From Shinella sp. H4-D48 (GTDB taxonomy: Bacteria > Pseudomonadota > Alphaproteobacteria > Rhizobiales > Rhizobiaceae): a stretch of 64,000 nt of DNA. The notes below the pieces were generated by a model. It made no database searches. It was not told the DNA's origin and saw only the letters and a list, made by a program, of their open reading frames with translations. Positions 53,474-61,526 of this stretch are shown here, one piece after another. The DNA lies in NCBI RefSeq assembly GCF_022637395.1, contig NZ_CP093338.1, forward strand, positions 248,001 through 312,000, in the 5' to 3' direction. The stretch's first letter is position 1; every line of letters begins with the position of its first letter. The position numbers were made by a program, and so were the translations under genes.

Positions 53474-54490
53474 TCATTCACTCCGGGTAATCTTGGTTGA
53501 CCGCACCGGCGTTCCCGCGTCGGGAACGCGCGCATCAGCGAAAGCGATCATCAGGCGCTGCGCCGTCGGCAACATCGCGAAGATCGCAGCAAGGCCGTTC
53601 GATGCCGGGAAGGCAATCGTTGAGGCACCCGCCACCGGTGGCCGGCCGGAGCAATCGAACATTACGAGTCTTGCGCCGGTATCGACAACGGAAACCGCCA
53701 TCGCGGTCACCAGATCGGCCGTCTCGTCGTCACCACGAAAGAGAATGACGCCCATCTCTGGAGAGAGCATCTCCATCGGTCCGTGGCGCAACTGCCCGCC
53801 CTCCAGCGAGAAGCTTGGTATCCGGGAGAGTTCCGCAAAGCCAAGCGCGATGGCTTCGGCCATGCCCTGCAATCGGCGGCCGGATGTCACGACCGATTGC
53901 ACATCCGAAAGAGTGGCGACAGCCTCGTCGATCGGCGGCGCCAGGGGTGTATCAAGGGCTGCGAGCGCCGTCGAAACGTCCTCGCCCAGCGCTGCCAAAA
54001 TGGCCAGATGCAGTGCAAAACTGATCGTGAGGCTGCGCGTCGCGGCGAAAGCCTGCTCGGTGCCCCCCGCACCCACGAGGCAGGGAGCGCTGCGGCCGAG
54101 GAAGGAGCCGCTCTCAAGCGTGAAGCCAAAGCTATCGGCATTGCCGCCCGCCTCCGCAAACCAGCGCAGCACTTCCGCGCTTTCACCGGACTGGGAGGTG
54201 ATGAAGACTGTCCTCCCATCCAGGGAAAGCGGTGCGGAAAGCTGCTCGGACAGGGGGACGGCGATGGCGTCGATGCCGAGGTCACGGTAGAGCGATTCGA
54301 CGGCACGGCCGACCGCGTGCGAGCCGCCCATGCCGAGCAGCAGAAGTTTGCCGGTCCGCTTCAGGCTGGCGGCGGCCTTCTCGGCCGTCTCGCCATTGGT
54401 GCGGAAAGAGGCAACGGCATCGGCATGCTGGCGCTCCATCTCTCGATCGATTGCCTGGAGCCCCTTCGGCCGATTTGTCGTCTCGGTCAT
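53474..54490 (-). CDS. SIS-domain sugar-phosphate isomerase/deaminase-like protein
   Basis: Protein of 338 residues with two sugar-isomerase (SIS) domains, as in the isomerase half of GlmS and in AgaS/FrlB-type deglycases. First-domain motifs are LLLGMGGSHAVGRAVESLYR and VFITSQSGESAEVLRWF; second-domain motifs are FAELSRIPSFSLEGGQLRHG and GDDETADLVTAMAV. The E-G-x-x-R-H-G-P element is typical of glucosamine/fructosamine-type enzymes. No glutaminase domain is present. It points to an amino sugar or an amino-acid-sugar conjugate as the operon's substrate (inference). The start used lies six bases after AAAGG; an ATG two codons earlier overlaps the permease stop. Confidence 0.9.
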   Translation of the reverse strand: MTETTNRPKGLQAIDREMERQHADAVASFRTNGETAEKAAASLKRTGKLLLLGMGGSHAVGRAVESLYRDLGIDAIAVPLSEQLSAPLSLDGRTVFITSQSGESAEVLRWFAEAGGNADSFGFTLESGSFLGRSAPCLVGAGGTEQAFAATRSLTISFALHLAILAALGEDVSTALAALDTPLAPPIDEAVATLSDVQSVVTSGRRLQGMAEAIALGFAELSRIPSFSLEGGQLRHGPMEMLSPEMGVILFRGDDETADLVTAMAVSVVDTGARLVMFDCSGRPPVAGASTIAFPASNGLAAIFAMLPTAQRLMIAFADARVPDAGTPVRSTKITRSE

Positions 54491-54492
54491 GA

Positions 54493-55338
54493 TCATCCTT
54501 TCACACCGCCGCTGGTGAGACCCGAAATCAGGGCCCGTTGCATGATGAGGCCGACAAGGACGGGCGGCAGCGCGGCAAGCACGCCGGCCGTCGCGATCAG
54601 CCCGTAGTCGGAAACCCTGCCGCCCGCGAGTTCGGCTATAGCCACCGTCAGGGTTCGGGCGCGCTGGTCCGAGGTGAAGAGCAGCGCATAAAAGAACTCG
54701 TCCCAGGCAAGCAGGAAGGCAAAGAGCGCCGAGGTCGCGACGATGGGCATGGCAAGCGGCAGCGTGATGATGCGCAAGGTCGCAAGCAGGCTCGCGCCAT
54801 CCATCATCGCCGCTTGCTCGATCTCTCGGGGAATACCGTCGAAGCCAGACTTCATGAGCCAGGTCGTGAAGGGTGCCAGAATGGTAAGATAGACCAGCGC
54901 CAGCCCAAAGACGGAGTTCAGCAGCCCGAGAGCCGCCAGTGCCATGTAGAGTGGAACCGCAAGGGCGACCGGCGGCAGCATGTAGGTGGCGATCACGAGC
55001 GACAGCGACCAACTGATGGAGGGCGTGCGCGAAACGGCCCATCCGGCCGGCACCGCAAGCGCAATAGCCGCGAGCGTCGCCATGCCGGCGACGAGGACGC
55101 TGTTGACCAGCGAGGCAACAAAGTTGGCGCCCGCACTGTTGGGAATGCTTGAAAGCAACGTCGCGTAACGCGAGAAATCGACCGCGCTCGGCCACCAATT
55201 TAGCGGTCGGGCAACGAGATCGGCAGCCGGCGAGATGCTCATCACGAAGAGCCAGAACACCGGCGCGACGATGACGACGGCGAGAAGCAGCGCCGCGGCG
55301 TAAATAAAGACGGAGACGAGAAGGCTGCGGCGTTCCAT
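54493..55338 (-). CDS. Carbohydrate ABC transporter permease (MalG type)
   Basis: Inner-membrane permease of 281 residues with six helices. The ATPase-contact EAA loop is SGFDGIPREIEQAAMMDGAS then LATLRIITLPLAMPIV. The opening helix region and PAGWAVSRTP are typical of MalG/UgpE proteins. It overlaps the partner permease gene by one base and the SIS gene start closely follows, so translation is coupled. It forms the channel with the MalF-type permease. Confidence 0.94.
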   Translation of the reverse strand: MERRSLLVSVFIYAAALLLAVVIVAPVFWLFVMSISPAADLVARPLNWWPSAVDFSRYATLLSSIPNSAGANFVASLVNSVLVAGMATLAAIALAVPAGWAVSRTPSISWSLSLVIATYMLPPVALAVPLYMALAALGLLNSVFGLALVYLTILAPFTTWLMKSGFDGIPREIEQAAMMDGASLLATLRIITLPLAMPIVATSALFAFLLAWDEFFYALLFTSDQRARTLTVAIAELAGGRVSDYGLIATAGVLAALPPVLVGLIMQRALISGLTSGGVKG

Positions 55339-56222
55339 CAGGCGGAACTCCCCGCCGTGCGACGCACCAGCATGCCATAGCCGACCGCGAGCACCGTCAC
55401 GATAAGCGTGACGACCAGAGCAAGCGACGCCCCGGAGCCTGCGCGCTGGAAGGAGAAGGCTTCCTGATAGACGAGAATCGACAAGGTCCGCGTCGAATTG
55501 GCCGGGCCGCCGCGCGTCATCACCCAGATGATGTCGAACACCTTGAAGGCCTCGATCGTGCGCAAAACCAGCGCCACCATCAGCGGGCCCGCAAGATAGG
55601 GCAGGATGACGAAGCGAAAGCGGGCGAAGGGTCCCGCGCCATCGACAAGCGATGCGGCGGTGATGTCACGCGGCACCGCCTGAAGCGCGGCAAGCGCAAT
55701 GAGCGCCACGAGCGGAAAGTTCTTCCAGCAATCCGCGACGATCAGCGCGGTCATGGCCGTGCCCGGCTCACCCAGCCAGGAACGATAGCTGTCGAGCAGC
55801 CCGATCTGCGTGAGCGCGGAATTCAGCGCGCCGTATTCGGGATTGTAGATCAGCCGCCACAGCGTGGCGTTGACGACGGTCGGCAGCGCCCAGGGCAGGA
55901 TCAGCAGCGCGCGCAGCACGGCGCGGCCGTAGAATTGCTGGTTGAGGAGAAGGGCAGCGAGGACACCGATCACCATTTCGGCGGTGACCGAGATGACGGC
56001 AAACCACGTCGTGGCAAAGAGCGCGCGCTGGAAATTGTTGCTCGACAACATCTTGACGTAGTTGTCGAACCCGACGAAGGCGCCTCCCGTCCCGACAAGC
56101 TTGGCGCCGGTAAAGGAAAGCCTGACGGTATCGATCATCGGCCAGCCGATGACGGCTGTCATGATGATCAGAAGGGGCAGCATGAGAAGCCATGCCCGGG
56201 TCGTCATCCAGGTGCTGGACAT
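55338..56222 (-). CDS. Carbohydrate ABC transporter permease (MalF/UgpA type)
   Basis: Inner-membrane permease of 294 residues with six helices. Landmarks are LLMLPLLIIMTAVIGWPMID, GFDNYVKML, ILPWALPTVVNATLWRLIYN, the EAA loop LQAVPRDITAASLVDGAGPF and VFDIIWVMTRGGPANST. The start at MSSTWMTT follows GAAGAAG. It is encoded 70 bp after the binding-protein gene, a gap with no obvious gene. Confidence 0.94.
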   Translation of the reverse strand: MSSTWMTTRAWLLMLPLLIIMTAVIGWPMIDTVRLSFTGAKLVGTGGAFVGFDNYVKMLSSNNFQRALFATTWFAVISVTAEMVIGVLAALLLNQQFYGRAVLRALLILPWALPTVVNATLWRLIYNPEYGALNSALTQIGLLDSYRSWLGEPGTAMTALIVADCWKNFPLVALIALAALQAVPRDITAASLVDGAGPFARFRFVILPYLAGPLMVALVLRTIEAFKVFDIIWVMTRGGPANSTRTLSILVYQEAFSFQRAGSGASLALVVTLIVTVLAVGYGMLVRRTAGSSA

Positions 56223-56292
56223 CACGTCTTCTTCGTCGCTTGTCGGGGGCAATACTGTGCGGGTGGCCGAAGCCACCCGCAAGCGCTCGGGA

Positions 56293-57531
56293 TCAGAGCC
56301 CGCTGTTTTCGGCGGCGGATTTCAGCGCGTCTTCAGGCGTTACCTGATCGAGCAGCGCTTCCTGTATGCCCTGCTGAAGGGCCGTGGAAAGCTCCTGATA
56401 CTTCGGTGTCGTTGGCCGCGGATACATGGCCGCAAGACCAAGCTTGGCGGCAGCGATCAGCTCTTCCTGGCCGGCAGTCACGGCCGGATCCTCATAGGAC
56501 GATGCCCAGATCGGCAGGCTCAGCTTCGCATAGGCATTCTGCGTTTCCTGCGAGGTCATGTGCACGATGTACTTCCAGGCTTCTTCCTGATGCTGGCTCG
56601 TGGAGGTGATGCCGAGGCCCATCGAACCGTTGACGGCCGAAACCTCGCTCTTGCCCTCGACACCCGGTGCGGGAACGATGCCGACCTTGCCGGCAACCTT
56701 GCTGTCCTTGCCGCCATTGGCCATGTTGTACATGTAGGTCCAGTTGAGCGCGAAAGCCGCCTCGCCGTTCTGGAAGATGTTGCGTACATCCTCCTCCAGG
56801 AATTCCTTGGAGTTCGGGTTGGTGAGGCCCGACTTGTAGCTCTCGACCATGTATTTCAGCGCGTCGAGCCCACCGCCTTCACCGAAGGCCGGCTTGCCAT
56901 CCTTCAGGAATTCGCCACCATAGGCGCTGACAAGCGTGGTGTAATCGCAGATCACGGCTTCCGCCTGCGCCCAACTCCAGGCGATGGGTGTTGCAAGCAG
57001 GCCCTTGTCCTTGATGATCTTCGCCTGCTCGGACAGCTCTTCCCAGGTCTTCGGCGGCGTCTTGATGCCGGCCTTTTCCAGGATTTCCTTGTTGTAGAAC
57101 AGGTATTTGGTGTCGAGAATCCACGGCATGCCGTAGGACTTTCCGTCGTAGTTGACGGTCGTCCAGGCGCCCGGCAACACCCCCTTCTTCATCTCGTCGG
57201 TCACACGGCCGGTCACATCAACCAGAACGTTGTTGGTGGCATATTCCGCAGGCCAGATCACGTCGAACAGAACGACGTCGTAACCGCTGCCGGAACCTTG
57301 TGCCAGTACGGTCTTATCGTGCAGGCCCTCATAAGGAACGAATTCGAGGTTCACCTTGATATCGGGATTCGCCTTCGTGAAGGCATCGGTCATCGCGCGG
57401 ACATCCGCCTCGCTATAAGCGGCCTGCGCCATGAACAGCGCGTTGAGCGTCGTTTCGGCGAACGCGTGCGGAGCCGAAACGGCCGCGACCAGCGCTGCAT
57501 ACAACAGGGTCTTCTTCATCGATTTCAACAT
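56293..57531 (-). CDS. Extracellular sugar-binding protein (ABC, SBP family 1)
   Basis: Periplasmic receptor of the sugar importer, 412 residues. The signal peptide is MLKSMKKTLLYAALVAAVSA with cleavage near AFA. Typical family segments are DVVLFDVIWPAEYA near 80, MPWILDTKYLFYNKEILEKA then PPKTWEELSEQAK, GEAAFALNWTYMY, and GSMGLGITSTSQHQEEAWKY. Start chosen because GGAGG precedes this ATG; another ATG four codons on is less well placed. First gene of the operon, divergent from the ROK regulator. Substrate probably a sugar, glycoside or amino-sugar conjugate. Confidence 0.94.
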   Translation of the reverse strand: MLKSMKKTLLYAALVAAVSAPHAFAETTLNALFMAQAAYSEADVRAMTDAFTKANPDIKVNLEFVPYEGLHDKTVLAQGSGSGYDVVLFDVIWPAEYATNNVLVDVTGRVTDEMKKGVLPGAWTTVNYDGKSYGMPWILDTKYLFYNKEILEKAGIKTPPKTWEELSEQAKIIKDKGLLATPIAWSWAQAEAVICDYTTLVSAYGGEFLKDGKPAFGEGGGLDALKYMVESYKSGLTNPNSKEFLEEDVRNIFQNGEAAFALNWTYMYNMANGGKDSKVAGKVGIVPAPGVEGKSEVSAVNGSMGLGITSTSQHQEEAWKYIVHMTSQETQNAYAKLSLPIWASSYEDPAVTAGQEELIAAAKLGLAAMYPRPTTPKYQELSTALQQGIQEALLDQVTPEDALKSAAENSGL

Positions 57532-57666
57532 GCCTGCCTCCAGTTTGGTTTTGAATCCCGACGTGCCCTCGGGCACGCGTGCTCACTGCGCCTTATGGCT
57601 TTCGCCGGATCGCTCTGGGCGCGGCATCGCCTCGCCCCTTGTTCCCCGGAACTCTTTGGTTCCTTA

Positions 57667-57689
57667 TTAAGTCAAATGTATTGACTTAA
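57667..57689. promoter_or_regulatory. Candidate ROK-repressor operator
   Basis: Perfect 9-bp inverted repeat TTAAGTCAA / TTGACTTAA with a five-base spacer, in the divergent region between the importer operon and the ROK gene. Each arm contains TTGACT, a -35-like hexamer, on opposite strands, so the protein bound here could block promoters in both directions. The site lies about 40 bp upstream of the ROK start and about 135 bp upstream of the binding-protein start. Confidence 0.75.
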
Positions 57690-57730
57690 GTCTTGTGTAA
57701 TATCCAAATGGTGTCAAGAGGGAATCGTCG

Positions 57731-58936
57731 ATGAACGAACTGCGGACGATCCGCGCCAGAAGCGGGACCAATCAGGAGGGCACGAGCGCGCATAACCGGC
57801 GCGTGCTCATCGAGGCCATCCGCGTCAATGGTCCGATGTCGCGCGCCGCCCTCGCCCGTGCCACGCACTTGACCAAACAGACCGTCTCGAACCTCATCGA
57901 GAGCTTGGAAGCCGATGGGCTCGTGGCATCGGAAGACGTTGTGCGCGGCGGCCGCGGCCAGCCTTCCACGCCCTACAGGCTGGTTCCCGAGGGCGCCTTT
58001 GCGCTCGGCGTTCAGATCGATCGGGAACTCACACGGATCGTGGCCGTCGATTTCCTGGGCCAAGAGGTGGCTCGTGCCGTTGCAAACCTTCCGCCCGGCG
58101 AGCCTGAGGAAGGCAGCAAGGTGATCCTCCATCACATCGGACAGGTCCGGCGCGATCTTGCCGACCGTATCCCGATGTCCACGCAGCGCCTCACCGGTCT
58201 CGGCATCGCCATGCCAGGCCCATATGGGCTGAAGCCGTCTGGTGACGATCCCTGGATGATGGCGAAGTGGCAGTCCTTTCCCCTGCTGGAAACACTGGCC
58301 GCAGGCACCGGTCTCGAGACGACCCTCCAGAACGACGCGACCGCCTGCGCGACCGCCGAACGCATGAACGGCGTGGCTGATGGCCTTGACCACGCCGTCT
58401 GCCTCTATTTCGGCTATGGCATCGGCGCCGGCCTTATTCTCGGCGGCGAGATTTATACCGGCAGCAACCGCAATGCAGGCGAGATCGGCATGGTTCTCTT
58501 CTCGCGGGGTGGCACGGTCGCCCCATTCGAACACCGGTCCTCGTTCGCCTCACTGCTCCAGCATCTCGGCCTTGGCACCGCAACGACCGACGCCTATGAC
58601 GAGGTCGAAAGGCTGACGCTTGCAGACGATCCGCGCATCCGCCAATGGCTGGAAGGTGCCGGTGCCGATTTCCGGCAGGCCGTTCACATGGTCGAGACCA
58701 TCTTCGACCCCGAGACCGTCATCCTGAACGGCAGCGCGCCGTCCGCCCTCTCACGAAGGCTGTTCGAGGCGATGCACCCCCCTCTGCCGTCGATTGCCGA
58801 ACGCCCCGGCCGAACCATACCGCGCGTCCAGCTCGGCATGATCGATCCCTGGGCCGTCGCGCTCGGCGCCGCAGCTGCCCCCATCCGGCGCGCATTCGAC
58901 CCGCTCTTTTCAGCGATCCTGAAGGAAGCCCCCTGA
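57731..58936 (+). CDS. ROK-family transcriptional regulator
   Basis: Repressor of 401 residues. An N-terminal winged helix (about 22-75: HNRRVLIEAIRVNGPMSRAA then THLTKQTVSNLIESLEADGL) precedes a ROK sugar-kinase-like domain. GLGIAMPGPYG and LQNDATACATAERMNG are family motifs, and YFGYGIGAGLILGGEIYTGS is the glycine-rich region. The zinc-binding Cys cluster common in ROK kinases is not seen: the corresponding stretch reads GGTVAPFEHRSSFASLL. It is divergent from the sugar operon and very likely represses it until the sugar binds. Confidence 0.94.
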   Translation: MNELRTIRARSGTNQEGTSAHNRRVLIEAIRVNGPMSRAALARATHLTKQTVSNLIESLEADGLVASEDVVRGGRGQPSTPYRLVPEGAFALGVQIDRELTRIVAVDFLGQEVARAVANLPPGEPEEGSKVILHHIGQVRRDLADRIPMSTQRLTGLGIAMPGPYGLKPSGDDPWMMAKWQSFPLLETLAAGTGLETTLQNDATACATAERMNGVADGLDHAVCLYFGYGIGAGLILGGEIYTGSNRNAGEIGMVLFSRGGTVAPFEHRSSFASLLQHLGLGTATTDAYDEVERLTLADDPRIRQWLEGAGADFRQAVHMVETIFDPETVILNGSAPSALSRRLFEAMHPPLPSIAERPGRTIPRVQLGMIDPWAVALGAAAAPIRRAFDPLFSAILKEAP

Positions 58937-58971
58937 ACGCCGCCTTTATACCCGGCAGCTGTCCGCTCGCT

Positions 58972-60459
58972 TCAGTGCACCGCGGCGTACATGATGTCCT
59001 CGCTGGAGGCGTCCGTCGGGGAGAACTCTTCCACGACCCGCCCCTGGCGCGCGACGAGGATGCGATCGGATAGGGCAAGAATTTCGGGAAGGTAGGACGA
59101 GATGACGACGACGGCGAGCCCTTCGTCGGCAAGCCGCTGGATCAACGCATGGATCTCAGCTACCGCGCCGACATCAACACCTCGCGTCGGCTCATCGAAG
59201 ATGATGAGACGCGGCTTCTGGATGAGCGCCTTGCCGATAACCACTTTCTGCTGGTTGCCCCCGGAAAGCTCGACGACACGCGCCTCGCCGCCGATCGAGC
59301 GGATCGCAAGCTTGTCCGTCCACACCTCCGCCAGCGACTTCATCTCGGCGATGGAGACAAAGGGAAAACGGTTCAGACCGGCTGCCAGAAGACCCGCATA
59401 AAGATTTTCGGCAATCGACATGTTCTCGAAGAAGCCTTCGAGCTTTCGATCCTCCGTGACGTAGACAATCCCGTCCGCGACAGCCGGACCGGGCGTCGCG
59501 TAGCGCACCGGCCTGCCTTCATAGGCGATGGCCCCGCCTCGCAGGAAGTCGCGCTTGAAGACGCCCGCGATGATCTTCGCCGTCTCGGTGCGGCCGGAGC
59601 CGACAAGGCCGAAAAGGCCGGTCACCTGTCCCGCAAAGACCGAGAAGGACGTGTTGCGCACAAGCGTCCCCATCGACACGTCTTCGACCGAAAGCACGCG
59701 TTTTCCAGCCGGACGCGTTTCGCTTCGCGGTGAAAACTCCGTTTCGAGTTCGCGGCCCACCATGGCCTGGACAATACGCCCCTGCGTGAGATCTCCGGCA
59801 TTTTCCGTCAGCACACGCTTCCCATCGCGCATGACAGTGATGCGGTCGGACATCTGTAGCGCTTCCTCCAGCGCGTGCGTGATGAAGATGATGGCGACGC
59901 CGCGGGAGCGAAGACGATTGATCAGCGAGAAGAAATGCCGACGCTCCTCGGGTGTAAGCGTCGCGGTCGGCTCGTCGAAGATGATAACTTTTGCATTCAG
60001 CCTCACCGCACGCGCAATCTCCACCATTTGCCGTTTCGCGGCCCCGAGGCTGGAGACCAGCGCCGTCGGATCGACGGTGAAATTCAGGGATTGCAGGAAC
60101 TGCTGGGCGGCGATCGTGATGCCCCGCAATCGGTTGAAGGCCTTCTCGTGCCCCAGAAACAGGTTCTGCGCCACGGTCATCGATGGCACGAGGCTCGTCT
60201 CCTGATAGACCATGGCGATACCGCGACGCAGCATCTCAGCCGGCCCATCCGCTTGCAACGGTTTTCCAAGATAGAGGATTTCCCCGCCTTCAGGCGGATA
60301 GACGCCGGCGAGCAGCTTGCTGAAGGTCGACTTCCCAGCCCCGTTCTCGCCAAGGAGCGCGTGAACCTCGCCGGCGTGCAGGTCAAAGTCAACAGCATCG
60401 ACCGCCACATTGCCGTGGAAAGCCTTGGTCAGCGCGCGTGCCTGGAGGATGCTTGTCAT
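58972..60459 (-). CDS. Sugar ABC transporter ATP-binding protein (RbsA/XylG type, double ATPase)
   Basis: Cytoplasmic double-ATPase of 495 residues. The first half has Walker A GENGAGKST, a deviant signature (SSLGAAKRQMVEIARAV) and Walker B VIIFDEPTATLT. The second half has the usual degenerate Walker A GLVGSGRTE, the full signature LSGGNQQKVVIGKAL and IIFDEPTRGVDVGA. This pattern is standard for RbsA. It overlaps the propeller-protein gene by four bases and is the last gene of the operon. Partners are the fused permease and the binding protein at the window edge. Confidence 0.95.
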   Translation of the reverse strand: MTSILQARALTKAFHGNVAVDAVDFDLHAGEVHALLGENGAGKSTFSKLLAGVYPPEGGEILYLGKPLQADGPAEMLRRGIAMVYQETSLVPSMTVAQNLFLGHEKAFNRLRGITIAAQQFLQSLNFTVDPTALVSSLGAAKRQMVEIARAVRLNAKVIIFDEPTATLTPEERRHFFSLINRLRSRGVAIIFITHALEEALQMSDRITVMRDGKRVLTENAGDLTQGRIVQAMVGRELETEFSPRSETRPAGKRVLSVEDVSMGTLVRNTSFSVFAGQVTGLFGLVGSGRTETAKIIAGVFKRDFLRGGAIAYEGRPVRYATPGPAVADGIVYVTEDRKLEGFFENMSIAENLYAGLLAAGLNRFPFVSIAEMKSLAEVWTDKLAIRSIGGEARVVELSGGNQQKVVIGKALIQKPRLIIFDEPTRGVDVGAVAEIHALIQRLADEGLAVVVISSYLPEILALSDRILVARQGRVVEEFSPTDASSEDIMYAAVH

Positions 60460-61526
60460 GCCAGAGGCTCCCGCTTGCGGATATCGACGATCTCGCCCGC
60501 GCCTTTGAGGGCCACCATTCGGGCATTTGGCAAGTCCAGAACCGAAACCGCACCATGACGATGCCCGTCGGCGCGCGAATGATGACTCCCGACCGGCTGG
60601 AACTGCGCGTCCAGCCTTGCGACGAGACCATAAGACCGCGCCGGCGCCCAGGGTTTGCGCACGCCCATGGTACGAACCCCGCCGCGCTGCAACGGTTCAA
60701 GGAAGCTTTCGCCCGATCGTAACGCAGGCGCGATCCAGTAATCCTGCGGCACGGTGGCAATCATATCGGCGCGGAACCGGTCTTCGCGCAACACGAGTTC
60801 GATGAGCCGGTTGCGCGGCGCAAAGACCGCCAACCACCAGCCGCCGTCATGCGCCGGTGCCAATCGGCCGGGATAGCCGGGAATACGGTCGAGAACCGTG
60901 CGCGCACGCCCGCCGGCCAAGCTGATGATGCGGTGGGCGAATGCCTCCGCCACCACCGGCGCGCCATTTTCGTCAAGCGCCAGCCCGGCCGGGAACGCAA
61001 GTCCGTCGGCGATGCGCTCTGCCTTGCCGCTTGCAAGGTCCAGCCGCCAGATGGCGCCGTCACGCTGCTTGCGCATGAGGGCCTGCACCCAATCGGTCGC
61101 GGCGGAATGCGCCGAGCCCTGCGCGACGAGGAGCGCGTTGTCATCGCCCGCGAGAAGCGCCGTGGCCGATACGACCGTGGGAAAAGCTGTGCGAAGATCC
61201 TGCGTCTCACCGTTCCGCCGCAGCATAAGGCCGCCATCGGCCGTCGCGATCGCAAGCCCGCCCTGCGGCGGGGCGGCAAGCGCCGTCACGGGCGAGGAGA
61301 AACGCTCGACCGGCGTCGGGTTCCCGTCGTCGAGCCGGTAGAGCGCATAGCCGGCCGTCAGCCAGATTTCGCCTTCCGCATCCTGCACGAGATTGTCTAC
61401 CTCCGGCAGGCTTGCCACACGGGCGGCGGTTTCGATATCCGTATTCGGCTTCCACGCGCCGTCATAGGGCGGGATGGTGACGGCCTCGCCGCGAAACGGA
61501 TCGAGCAAACGGTCGAGGAGCGTCAT
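60456..61526 (-). CDS. SMP-30/strictosidine-synthase-like six-bladed propeller protein
   Basis: Cytoplasmic protein of 356 residues without a signal peptide. Repeated blade motifs such as DNLVQDAEGEIWLTAG, GLAFPAGLALDENGAPVVAE and RIPGYPGRLAPAHDGGWWLA match the strictosidine-synthase/lactonase group. Its best relative in the window is the C-terminal half of the protein encoded just upstream, which suggests duplication. In such operons these proteins often act as lactonases on oxidised sugars; that is inference here. Four-base overlaps at both ends show translational coupling. Confidence 0.85.
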   Translation of the reverse strand: MTLLDRLLDPFRGEAVTIPPYDGAWKPNTDIETAARVASLPEVDNLVQDAEGEIWLTAGYALYRLDDGNPTPVERFSSPVTALAAPPQGGLAIATADGGLMLRRNGETQDLRTAFPTVVSATALLAGDDNALLVAQGSAHSAATDWVQALMRKQRDGAIWRLDLASGKAERIADGLAFPAGLALDENGAPVVAEAFAHRIISLAGGRARTVLDRIPGYPGRLAPAHDGGWWLAVFAPRNRLIELVLREDRFRADMIATVPQDYWIAPALRSGESFLEPLQRGGVRTMGVRKPWAPARSYGLVARLDAQFQPVGSHHSRADGHRHGAVSVLDLPNARMVALKGAGEIVDIRKREPLA

